64,000 nucleotides of DNA from Anoplopoma fimbria (Eukaryota > Chordata > Actinopteri > Perciformes > Anoplopomatidae): positions 20,209,851 to 20,273,850 of the forward strand of contig NC_072458.1 in the NCBI RefSeq assembly GCF_027596085.1, read 5' to 3'. The notes beneath the pieces were generated by a model that saw nothing but the letters and a program-made list of their open reading frames with translations, did no database searches and had not been told where the DNA came from. Shown here one piece after another: positions 12,961-24,242 of this stretch. Made by a program: the position numbers and the translations under genes. Within the stretch, counting starts at the first letter, position 1. Each line of letters starts with the position of its first letter.

Positions 12961-15900
12961 CTCATGTTTCCAACTGCGTTTGGTTCTCTACCTGCTATTC
13001 CAGAAACCTTGCAAGACAATTAGGTAATAAAGGTTAACAAAAAAGCACCATCAAACCACATAATTTAACACACTTTATCTCTTTTGTTTAATCCGGCCAA
13101 AAACAGAAGTGTTTTTCCTTACTATCTCACGGTGACAACCAGACTTGATATTGATCTTCTTATCAAAAGAAGGCAAGACGTGATTTTCCAGGATGTCAAA
13201 TCCCAGGACCTTTGGTGTCCTTATCTCGCTCACTTGGTAGCCCATTGAGTCCAACTAGGAAGCTCCAGTACGGTCGCAGTAAACACGTGGTTAACATTGT
13301 TAATTCAACCAAAAAGACTTGCATAGGTTTAGAAAAAATGGTGTTTGGCCGTCTATTAGTGATGAGTTTACATTATAGTTACTTGAAAAGCCTGGTGCGT
13401 CTCATACGGACACAAAAGGGGCGTGACAAAGTGTCTGTGTTTGACGCCCATGGAATGAGAACGGGTTGAACATCAACATTGGACATAATCCAAGGTTTTG
13501 CATAATTTTCCAATGATAATATTCTTTCCTTGCAGTACTGATGATGATGTTCTGTTTCAAAGGCATCCTCACCATAACAAGGACAGCATACTGGGGAAAA
13601 CACATATTATTTATTTATTTGGCATCAAAGTGATCCAATTCAAAGATCAATTTTCAAACAAGACACATCAGAATTCCTCTTCATAATGGCACACACATTA
13701 AAATGCTTTCCTATACAATCAAATGCAATTCAATAACCAGCATAGCAGCCCTGCAGTAATTGCTAAATATGTGTTTAAAGGCACACAGGTGTTGATTCAA
13801 CTTTATGGTAATTTTTACAGGAGTCAGAGGTTTTATATTAAATTGCATATATTTTACAGGTGCTACTGTCCACCTCCTTAAAAACAGTACCTTAAATCGC
13901 AGACGCACCCCCACACACACGCACACTTGCACACAAAAGCACCCCACCTCCTCCGTCACCTCCACACATGCACACTCACACAAACAGACGGTCAAATAGA
14001 CATACAGTCTGTCATATTTGCGGCTGGTAAACAAGCGCTGAGAGGCTGTTAAAGCCGGCAAGCTGGGTAAACCAGAGACAACAGTGTGCTTAATGAACTG
14101 GGCTGCCTCCCAGCACAACATCTCATCATCACTTGGACTTAAACAAACCACTCAGCTGCTAATTGGCCGAGCTGCATGGAGCCGCTGCGAGGAATGTACG
14201 CTCCCCACCTCCACTGTTGCTTCTCAAAGGCTTGACAGACAGCAGCAAGACAGACTCTCTGTTATTGAGTCTTTGCACAGATATGTGACAGTCTGGCCTT
14301 CTGTCGGGCTCGACTGTGTGCATCCATACATGCACTGAGTCACTATACAGCTGTGCTACATTTATGTGTTTCCACTTTAATTAGTATTGATGTGTTTTGT
14401 TTTACATTTTGCACTTTACACTGATTTGATTGCTGAAATCGTTCAAAACACAGTTTGAGGTTAAGTTTGTTTTTTGGCTCGACATTTCCCCCAAAAAACA
14501 CTTGTCAATCAAACACTGAAGCTAGTGTCAACACTTGGATTTCCAGCTGACAAAGTGTGAGTTTCTGCAGGAAACTTGCCCTTTTTTCTTCATCTGTTTT
14601 GCTGTGGTGGCTATCACAGCTGATGCACACTACCCAGTTTTTCTCCTTCTTCTTCTGTTTATTTCCAACAAACAAATACAGCCCATCAATGCTTGTGTGC
14701 CAGGGGATTTCGCCCAGGAAAGCCCTACCAGACACCAGGTGTTTAGATTAGTGAATGCAAAGATTCATAAACTGGGTGTAAGCTGAATTATATTATTTCC
14801 AAACAAGAATTTATTTATATGAAATGTTGCAGATATTTCTTCCCAGCCATTTATTTACATTCTTGTCTGTGTTATATATCCAATTAATTGTGCTGCTGCA
14901 CCATCTCAGTTTCCCCACATGATTCATTAAAGTTCCATCTTATCTTTGTTATTTAAAAAAAGCAATTATATGGAGCTTTTTGGGTAACGTACAATTGTGT
15001 TTTCATAATCATATGACTTATACATCTAGGTATTTCAGGCTACTTGCAGCCAACATTTCATCCTGCAGGTCAGACCAACCTTGTAGCAGGGTGGAGATAT
15101 TTCTAATGAGTGTAGGGTTTAGGAGGAAGTTGATAGAGCTTAGACGCAGGAAGCACACCCAAACAGCTCGTGGTCTGAAAGTTACACACAAAAAAACATT
15201 ACAGCGCATCTCTGCAGTTAGTTCAAGTTCATGTATCTGTTTTCTTTCCTGTACATTATGTTTATTGAGGGAGTGTGCAAATATCTGTGACAAGGATATG
15301 AATGATATGGATATTGAGGGGGGATTTGACAACTGATGATAATGATACCTTTTAAAAAAATCTATTCTAAATGGAGATTCAAGTTGACCCTTTTCTTTAC
15401 GGAAATTTGGCCAGAACTATCGGATGAATTGGACGTTCATCTCAACGTTAAGACAACTGGACACTGACAACAAACGTGATACATCACCTCATCATATCAC
15501 TCCACCAACCTTAACCATTAATAAAATAGCAGGCTGGTGCACCATGTTATGTGGTTCCTTATCTAACTTAAGGAATAGAATACAGTGTGTGTAAATGTAG
15601 TTTCCATTAATAACATGTAAATTAATAAACTTGAGAAGAGAATCTAAAAAATAAAGTCTCATTTCACAATTACAATCATGTTCTGTTAAAATTAATGATG
15701 ACTTGCACATGAAAAGGAAATCCAATGTAAACCATATTCTGGTGCTCAATTTGACCGCTTTTGAAAAGTCTCAACAGGACGATTTAGACAATTATGTGAC
15801 AGCAAAGACATCACATCTTCACCGCCATCATATCAGCAATATTGGCCAGTATACCATGTGTATGAGCAGGCCAATGTTGTTTTATATCGTTCCTTTTTTC

Positions 15901-16696
15901 CAGCTGTAACTGCTGTCATTCTGCAATTGGTCATCACCGCAATATCAACAAAATACGACTTTAACCTGCCATAAAGGGTTTTTGAAACATACAATAACAG
16001 TATGATCATATAATCCAGGAGGAGGTTCACTCTCAGCCGGATGAAAGACACACACAGCCCCTTCGCCTTCGCCTTCTCACCAGCAGTTAATAGGTGATTA
16101 AGCCCTGTTGCAGACAGTGGGCCACGGGGAGCCAATTGATCTGACCTTTGAACCCTCACTGTTACGGAGGGGGTGGCTGCAGGTCAGGCCTGTAAGGGAT
16201 ACCCTCTTTATCCTTCCCCCAGAACAGGAGCTCAAAGCTGGGGGAGGCACCCGGGTAGGTTCTGATGGTCTCTAGGGGCCCCCCACCACCACCAGCACCA
16301 CCACCACCAGCAGCATTGCATTCATATGGTCAATAAGAGCCAAACACCTTAGAGACCCCGTGATGCTTTGACCTGAGGTCCTTTCATTTTCCCAAGGGTA
16401 TCTGAAGCTGTAACTTTAGCTTGAATAGATGAGCGGGAAGCAAGTATTGCATTTAAAAACAAAACTACACCATATCATAGGTGACAGGTTTCGATCCGGA
16501 TCCGAACTCCTCTGGCTCGGTGATCTCTGTCGGCCCTGAACTGAAGACTGAGCTGATCCTTCTCTCAGTCAAGGACTTGTAGGGGGGATTTTCAGCGGAG
16601 AGGACTGTGTAATGCCACTTCTCTTTGAGGTATCCATTGAAGTCAGCACTATTGCATTAAGCTTACTGGTCTTCCTAAGGGCACCTTTTCATCACA

Positions 16697-16697
<1 letters not shown>

Positions 16698-16740
<43 letters not shown>
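16698..16740. repeat. (CA)n microsatellite
   Basis: CA run, followed about 140 bases later by a TG run at 16883-16954. Confidence 0.93.
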
Positions 16741-16744
<4 letters not shown>

Positions 16745-16880
16745 CCACACACACACATCCCTTCCCTCTCACTCCTCCTTTTAAGTTGAGGTATTGTCTT
16801 TGACAGCATTATAACGGTATCATTCCGCTCCCACTGTGAACAACAAAGACAAGAAAACGCCAAGTCCTAGAACGCAGCAA

Positions 16881-16882
<2 letters not shown>

Positions 16883-16954
<72 letters not shown>
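16883..16954. repeat. (TG)36 microsatellite
   Basis: Pure TG run in opposite phase to the CA run at 16698-16740. A poly-T run is at 17117-17138. Confidence 0.95.
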
Positions 16955-16958
<4 letters not shown>

Positions 16959-17389
16959 CTCTTTAAAGCAATGCTAATGGGCCCTAAGAAGCATTAAAGT
17001 GACCCCTACTGTAACAAAAGAGTTAATAATCCGTTTAGAAAACAATCAGATCCCTGGCCATGAGAAAAGCCCCCCGCTAAGTCTTTCTGTAAAGAGGAGG
17101 AGGTGGGAATTCACCTTTTTTTTTTTTTTTTTTTTTTAGTCAGCAATCTTGTTTAACATCGCTTGTTTTCTCCGCTCTCTCTATGGGGAATGATGGAGCT
17201 GTATTTAACGGCAGCTCTCATGCGCGGTCGGCAAATTAAAGCAAAAAAAAAAGGACAACAAGGCTGAGATTCACATGCGGGGGGGGGGCGACCATTTTGA
17301 ACGAGTCAAAGTTACCCACGGCGGAGGTCGGGGTTTGTTATCAGCTCCATCCACTGTAAATGAGTCCCGCTGGACTTCTAAAGCAGCTA

Positions 17390-17650
17390 TTAACAAACAA
17401 ACACTGGCACGCCCGTTAATTGCTAATGATAGGCTCTTTGTCTAGTGTTTCCCCTCTGGGTCAACCTAAAGGATCCATCTCCAAAGCGAGTAGCTGTCAG
17501 GTCACACAGCCAGCGATATAATTGGTGATATGAGCCATTAAGACTATGAATGACATCTCCCGTGCTGCATGTCAAATATCATAGTGATTATAAAAGTGTT
17601 AGAGAGTGATAAGGCTAGTACTGGCTCAGTGTGAGGGACCATAAAACGTT
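17390..17650. promoter_or_regulatory. Candidate conserved non-coding element with homeodomain-type sites
   Basis: Unique sequence with clustered TAAT cores (GTTAATTGCTAATGAT at 17415-17430, GATATAATTGG at 17516-17526) and no repeat character or coding frame. About 5 kb upstream of irx1b. Texture and context only. Confidence 0.25.
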
Positions 17651-18554
17651 GGGTAGCTGGATGTGTTACCTCGGTCTGCAGGCTTATCTGCTATGCGTCA
17701 GAGCGATCCATCTGTTTTAACATCAGGTCAGAGCTGAATCTATCACTGCTTATCTCTGCTGTCGAGTAGGTGATGATAGGTGTTTTTTCTTTATCTCTGC
17801 CACTTACCCTTCCTTTCCTGCCGCTGCTCTCTTTCCGCAATCTCTGATATCCTGGAAACTGAGCACAAAGTCTGCAGAAGATAATTTATTGAGCAAAATG
17901 AAACAACAGCGGAAGGAATGTGAGAATGTAAGTGAGATCGTTTTGCTTCTTTGCAAAGTGTGTCAGATGTTATCAAGTGCCATTTTGGTGACTTTTGGTG
18001 GAGGGGCTTGGCCTTATCTGCTTTGTTTTTCAGGAAATTAACATTTGTTTTGGGAAAACAACAAGTATGGTTATCTTCACCTTAGTGTCAAGATTTCTCA
18101 CTGAGTTCACTGAGAGTTTATGTGACAAAGAGAAGTTTCTTAAAAATAAAATCAATAACATATCACTCATTTAAAAAGTAGTTGATTCTTTTCCTAATTA
18201 CTTAGCAAAGTTAATCTTCATATACCCTCAAATCTAACACATGTAGAAACAGAAAACATAGAAGGTATTCACTTCACCATCAACAGTTAGCGTTACGTTT
18301 GGCCTGGCTGTCGTCAGAATGAAGCTGTCCTCCAACTCTGTACTAAACCGGACTTAGCTGTTTGCTAATGTTAGCAAGAGAGCTAAAGAGGCACATCACG
18401 TATATAAAGCTGTGGTCTAGATCATTCCCTTATTTACTCATATACTCTTCCTTAGATAACTATCCCTACAGGTGTGCAGGTTTACTGTATATCCTGGTGA
18501 AATATTCTGATGGTGAGAGCATGTCATTAATATAACTACCCTTGTTTTCAGAAG

Positions 18555-18970
18555 GCACCACGGATGCAAAATAAGAACTGTATATGGTGTCACCGCTCAA
18601 CCTTGCTTCCATTTTTTTTTCCACTAGCGATATTGCAACAAAACAAATCCCCCTGTGACCCAAAAAAACATTTTCTCTATAGACCACCATAGACCACCTA
18701 TAGACAAGTCTATAAAACCGCTGACAGGACACCTCAAACTGCAAACAAGGTCAATTGTAACTCTTTCTATCATGAATCATGATGGTTTTATATTTGTAAA
18801 ACTTTCGTTGAGTCAAACAAAGCAGTAGTGGGCCGAATACCTGGAAAAGAAAACTTGGATGCTAGAAACTTTTTTTTGCCATATGCACAAGGCGATAAAA
18901 TCTCATTCGTCTAAAAATGGCGACATCTTGGGATCCGGTATCCAGTTCTTATAATACATCCATGGAGGGC
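18555..18970. repeat. Fold-back repeat with inverted ends
   Basis: GGATGCAAAATAAGAACTGT near 18563 is answered in inverted form by CCAGTTCTTATAATACATCC near 18943. The interior has ATGGCGACATCTTGGGATCC. It is probably an old non-autonomous DNA transposon. Confidence 0.45.
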
Positions 18971-19112
18971 ACTGTTCACACAGCAGTGTTCCTGCATTCA
19001 TTAGCATTTTGATTTTGATGAGCCACAAGGGGTATCCTAATGTTAAAGCTCAAACACTGCAAACAGTGTTCCAGTTAGTAAGATTGATATCGTGGTAACT
19101 GTTAGCGTTTGT

Positions 19113-19462
19113 CATGAACGATACATTGACAGTTTTGGCCCTTACTCGTTTTTCTTCTGTGCTCACTGACAGGTGTAGAGTGATTTTCGTATCTATAAAG
19201 TGAAACCCATTGCATTGTGGATTGTTAGCAGAAAGAAGATTTACACTTAAAGAATGGAAGAGTGGAGTGATTTGGACACAGCTAAAGACAACTTTGGAGT
19301 TATCAGGAGTTGCATTTCTCCCAGCGACCCTTCAGTTCCTGTGCTAAGCTAACGCAAATCCCAGCAGTTAAGTGAACACACGGAGAAAAAACTGATTACA
19401 AACTTCTGGGAAAACAGCGAAGAAACCGACCCAAAAAACTGTCAATGTAACGGATCGTTACA
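19113..19462. repeat. Fold-back repeat, about 350 bases
   Basis: Left arm GAACGATACATTGACAGTTT and right arm AAAACTGTCAATGTAACGGA are inverted copies (core ACTGTCAATGTA), with CGTTC/CGTTAC continuing outward. No coding sequence inside. MITE-like. Confidence 0.5.
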
Positions 19463-19952
19463 GGGATTATTGACTATGTGTTATAACTAATTCTCAAATT
19501 GTAATCCAGTTTACTACTTGCTAAAGAAAAAGTGATCATCAATAATACTGCCAAGCACTGCTAGAGGGCAATTTTAATAGATGATTTAGGTTTAACGCTC
19601 TATTACTGCAACTGTCAACGGGAATTATTTCATTGAATCACTGCTATCATCCCTCCTTTATTGAAGTGTTAGCAAACAAAGAATAAAAATCAGTCTCCTG
19701 ATGATTTCGGGTTACTTCATTTACCTCACTGCAAATAACCCAAGAGGAAATGGCCAGTGCAAGTGGATTGTGGGACTTTATTTGAATGTTTCCTGCTTTA
19801 AGTTATTCCTTTGTCTAGGCTGAGCTAATAGCAGGGAATGGGATTCAAATAGAGTCAAGCTGCCTCCTGAGATCCCTCAATCCACCGTCGCCATAAAAAG
19901 AGGTCTGAGGCCAGTCTAAATATTTGGTAGTCTTAGCAGGTTCATGTTAAAA

Positions 19953-19953
<1 letters not shown>

Positions 19954-20011
<58 letters not shown>
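19954..20011. repeat. (CA)n microsatellite
   Basis: Pure CA run. Confidence 0.95.
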
Positions 20012-20014
<3 letters not shown>

Positions 20015-20194
20015 GTGAATGCACAAGCAGGCCGAGGCTGTGAAGTTGAATGGCATAGCTCAAAGCCTTCCTCCCCCTATCCCTGCCTCTTTCTCTCTCT
20101 AAACCGCCAAACCATTCTCCCCCTTTCTCCAGCTCAGAGGAATTCATTAACTGCCTCTCCACAGAGACACTATGGAAATCAGGCAGCTACAAAG

Positions 20195-20294
20195 GCAGAG
20201 AGAGAGAGGGAGAGAGAGGGAGAGAGAGAGAGAGAGAGAGAGGGGGAGAGAAGAGGGAGGGGTGTTGGTGGTGGTGGTGGTGGTGGTGGTGGTG
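20195..20294. repeat. GA-rich block and (GGT)n run
   Basis: Imperfect GA repeats (20195-20260), then about ten GGT units (20264-20294). A second imperfect GA block is at 20385-20450. Confidence 0.85.
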
Positions 20295-20580
20295 AATGGG
20301 GCTATATTATCCTATTAGATGGTGGATATGTCTCGTTTCCCTTCCCTGTCATGAGAAAAACATTAATTTTAAGTGAGAATCGAGACAGAGGGAGGGATAG
20401 AGAGAGGGAGGAGAGAGAGGGTGGGAGAGAGAGAGAGAGAGGGAGAGGGAGAAATGGTGAGGGTCTTTAACATTGCTCTTTTATCGAGCTGAAATGGAGA
20501 GTCCCCTGGCTCCATTTACCTTGGCAATGAGGATAGAGTCGCTCTCCATGAATGCCATTTAAAATGCCATGGAGATTAAG

Positions 20581-20584
<4 letters not shown>

Positions 20585-20650
<66 letters not shown>
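20585..20650. repeat. Compound (CT)n (CA)n microsatellite
   Basis: CT run to 20614, a TGTTT spacer, then a CA run to 20650. A separate CT run is at 20884-20913 and a GT run at 21091-21130. Confidence 0.9.
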
Positions 20651-20651
<1 letters not shown>

Positions 20652-20879
20652 CAGCAGCAGCGGTGGCGGTGGCGGTGCTCGTCATAATATGTGTTTAGGA
20701 AAACAGCTTTGAGATTCATGAGTAAAGCCCTTTAGGTGCCAGCGCTGAGGAGGGAAGAGAACGGGAGAAGGAGACACAGAGAGGACCATCACTTAGCCAG
20801 AGTGGGCTTTAAGCACTGTAATTAAATCATTAGATCCTCCCTCCCTCCTCCCTCCTCCCTCCCCCTCTCCTCCTCCCCC

Positions 20880-20915
<36 letters not shown>

Positions 20916-21087
20916 TCAGCCAAGCTCATCAGGGGCTCCAGTGTGAAATGATGAATCTGTATTTATGGGGATGGAGTAATTACACAGCTAACCTCTGAGG
21001 GAACCCAGGAGGGCCACAGGGCCACCGAGCAGGGCGCAGGGTGCTCAACCTCATTAGCACTGCCCGATGTGCATGTGTGTGCGTGTG

Positions 21088-21131
<44 letters not shown>

Positions 21132-21901
21132 CAAAGAAGCAGATTGAAACAGAGTTGTTTTGATAGTTAAGCCTGTCAATGAGGAAGCATCAATCTGCAC
21201 ACTTCCAATTTTTGACACTCTTCCACGTTAAAATAATCGATTTTCTTGCACTTTATATCTCAAATTTAAACTTTCACCTCTTTTTTTTTTAATTACCAAA
21301 TAGACTAAAACATCACTGACTTCATACATAAGGGCCCAGAAGAGTACAGTAGTCTCATTCTTCTCCACAAACATCTGTCATCTCCCACTCCACAGCTCCT
21401 GTGTGCTCCATATCTCTGCTATCTCTTATCCTCCTCAATCTCTGTCATTACCTCCACACTCCTTTATCTCAGCTCTGAAAATATGCTCCACTGACTTCCG
21501 TCGATAATCACGGACATTCCTCTCGGATCTGGCCGACCATATCGATGCCTCCCGGCCCATCTGCTGGACAGAATGTCCCGACGTACCCTGCGGATCCGCT
21601 GTCAAAGGTATGGAGGAGGAACGACACCTGAAATATGCTAGTTGTTGAAATAGTGACAATAGTTGTTTGTCAAAATTGCAACAGTTGTTTAAACCGATAC
21701 ACAGTATTATTATTATTAAGTTTTAATTATTATATATTATTATTATTCGTAGTAATAATATTATTATTATTAATTATTATCAATATATAGTTATTAATAG
21801 TAAATCAATTGTGCACAACAATATGTAACTGTGTGTCCATATGGACAGAGTGTTATTGAATAAAGTCGTTCTGGCCAACAAAAAAAAGAAAAAGCAAATA
21901 T

Positions 21902-21976
21902 ACACATGCACACACATGCACACACATGCACACACATGCACACACATGCACACACATGCACACACTTGCACACACT
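21902..21976. repeat. Decamer minisatellite, unit CACACATGCA
   Basis: Seven tandem copies of a 10-base unit, the last with T for A (CACACTTGCA). Units are head to tail with no spacers, so this is not a CRISPR-type array. Confidence 0.9.
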
Positions 21977-22037
21977 TCACAGGTTTTTCTGTTGTGTATA
22001 GACACAGTGAAGGCTGCAGAAATTAGATCACACACAC

Positions 22038-22039
<2 letters not shown>

Positions 22040-22132
<93 letters not shown>
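22040..22132. repeat. (CA)46 microsatellite upstream of irx1b
   Basis: Pure CA run ending about 390 bases before the irx1b start codon. Confidence 0.95.
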
Positions 22133-22135
<3 letters not shown>

Positions 22136-22139
22136 CCAG

Positions 22140-22401
22140 GCTAACCAATGCACTAATCGCCTGCCCCGGGCATAGGAGGAGCCTGGTGCTTAAGTAGGCT
22201 GCCAATCAGTCAGTCAGCTCCACATCCAGAAGCTCCCGCGGCCAGATACGCGCATCACTCCGCACTCGAGGTGCCAAACTGCGGCTCTGACACAACTCCG
22301 GGTCGGTGGGTGGAAGTCGGGACGCTTGACAGTTTCTTTAAGGGGGACTCTGGTGGTGTAGACACCCCCTTCATCCTCCACTTCTTTCTGGGGATTGCTA
22401 C

Positions 22402-22455
<54 letters not shown>

Positions 22456-22526
22456 CCTGCCTCCCTCTTGCTGTTGTGTGACTTTGGCTGTGAGGGAGAG
22501 GTTCACAGTCTGCCTTCATCCAGGAC
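22140..22526 (+). promoter_or_regulatory. irx1b 5' flank and 5' UTR
   Basis: GC-rich sequence between the long CA repeat and the irx1b start codon. It is split by an uninterrupted run of T at 22408-22451. I see no clear TATA box, as is common for developmental genes with broad promoters. The ATG at 22527 is the first Met of the conserved Irx1 N-terminus. The exact transcription start cannot be set from sequence. Confidence 0.4.
22408..22451. repeat. Poly-T tract in irx1b 5' region
   Basis: 44 consecutive T about 75 bases before the irx1b ATG, within or just outside the 5' UTR. Confidence 0.9.
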
Positions 22527-23535
22527 ATGTCTTTCCCTCAGCTGGGATACCCCCAGTTCCTCAGTGCCTCCCATGAGGTGTACGGGGGCGGCGAGCGGCC
22601 GGCCTCTGCCCGAGAAGGAGGCACTGAAGGCGGCTTGAGCTCGTCCGCCACCGCCGCGGCCGTGGGCTCCATGCTGGGGATGTACGGGAGTCCTTGGGCG
22701 GCGCACAACTACTCCGCCTTCCTGCCGTACAGCGGGGCCGCAGACCTGGCCCTCATCTCCCAGATGGTGAGAGTGGATGCTCAGGTGTTCACAGACCATC
22801 ACTGTTGTGTTTCTGTGTGTTTGTCTTGTTAATTACAAACTAATTAAGCTGTTATCCTTAAGTGTGGAGAGATTAATTCATGGGGAATATGGATCATTCT
22901 TTTTTTTTTCTGGGATATTTGTGGTGTAAAAATTAATAAATTATCATTTTGTTTTGTCCAAACCGCCATTTATTTCGTAATATCTTTGTGCTTAAATGTT
23001 TAATATATGTATGTCATTTCCAAATTATTGAATCATCACACATAAGAGAAAGCTTATTTTAATGTAGAAATTCAACAATTTTTTTGTGTGTAAATTATGG
23101 AAATTTGAAGTAAAAATATAATTAAAACGTAATCTACTGTTTTATCTAAAACAGCTTTTATTAATTAGGAAAAAAAACTATTAATAATTAATAATGTAAC
23201 GTCGTGTTCAAAGGACGTTTAGAATTAATTATATTTCTTCTTTGCTTATTAAATCGAAATAGTAATTGAAATGTTTAGATACTAATTCATAAAAAGGCAA
23301 CCACTACGCAAAAATAATAATTGGCAAAAATAATAATTGTTATTGGTTATTTTCTTAATTCATGATATATATCATTTCTCATTTCCTGCTTATTTTTGGT
23401 GTCAAACTGACAGGATATTGTAACTTTTAAAAACTTTTTTTTGCTGCACAAATAATAATTCAAATGTTGGTTTTTTTTTCTCTGAACTTGGAGACAAAAT
23501 TATTTTTGATAACACAAGTCGCTCAACAAGTTGTC

Positions 23536-23592
<57 letters not shown>

Positions 23593-24210
23593 AACACACT
23601 CCCAGGGCTCCCAGTACGAGCTGAAGGACAGCCCCGGCTCCCACCCTGCCTCTCTGCCGGTCCACGCCGCTCAAGGCTTCTACCCATACGGCCAGTACCC
23701 TTACGGGGACCCGTCGAGGGCCAAGACGGCCACCAGGGAGACCACCAGCACCCTGAAGGCCTGGCTGCAGGAGCACCAGAAGAACCCCTACCCCACCAAA
23801 GGAGAGAAGATCATGCTCGCCATCATCACCAGGATGACCCTCACACAGGTGGGCAGAGCCTGGTGTGGATTAGGATAATACTTGTTTATCAAAAATGAAG
23901 TACTTATTCCTGTTGGAGCAGTAGTTAATCTATCTGTTACATTATTTAATATGATAATCCATCTGTGTGACTGACTGATAGCCCACTTAAATAAAGACAC
24001 ACTTCCTCCCGAGAGGGGAAAGTCTCCAGATATTTCAGATTTCAAAGCTCCTTTAATGATAACGAGGAATTATGGGGAGTTATAATGAGGGTTTTTTTTT
24101 TTACATATTTAATAATTGCATAGGCTACTTCTAATCTGCAGCTCTGTGTTTTCAAAGGAGCTGTGATTTATTCTGATGCGTGGGAAATTAATTAAAAAAA
24201 CAACATCTCC

Positions 24211-24242
<32 letters not shown>

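Noticed and set aside
21902..21976. Regular short repeats that could suggest a CRISPR-like array
   Set aside because: Units are 10 bases, head to tail with no spacers, in a vertebrate genome; it is a minisatellite.
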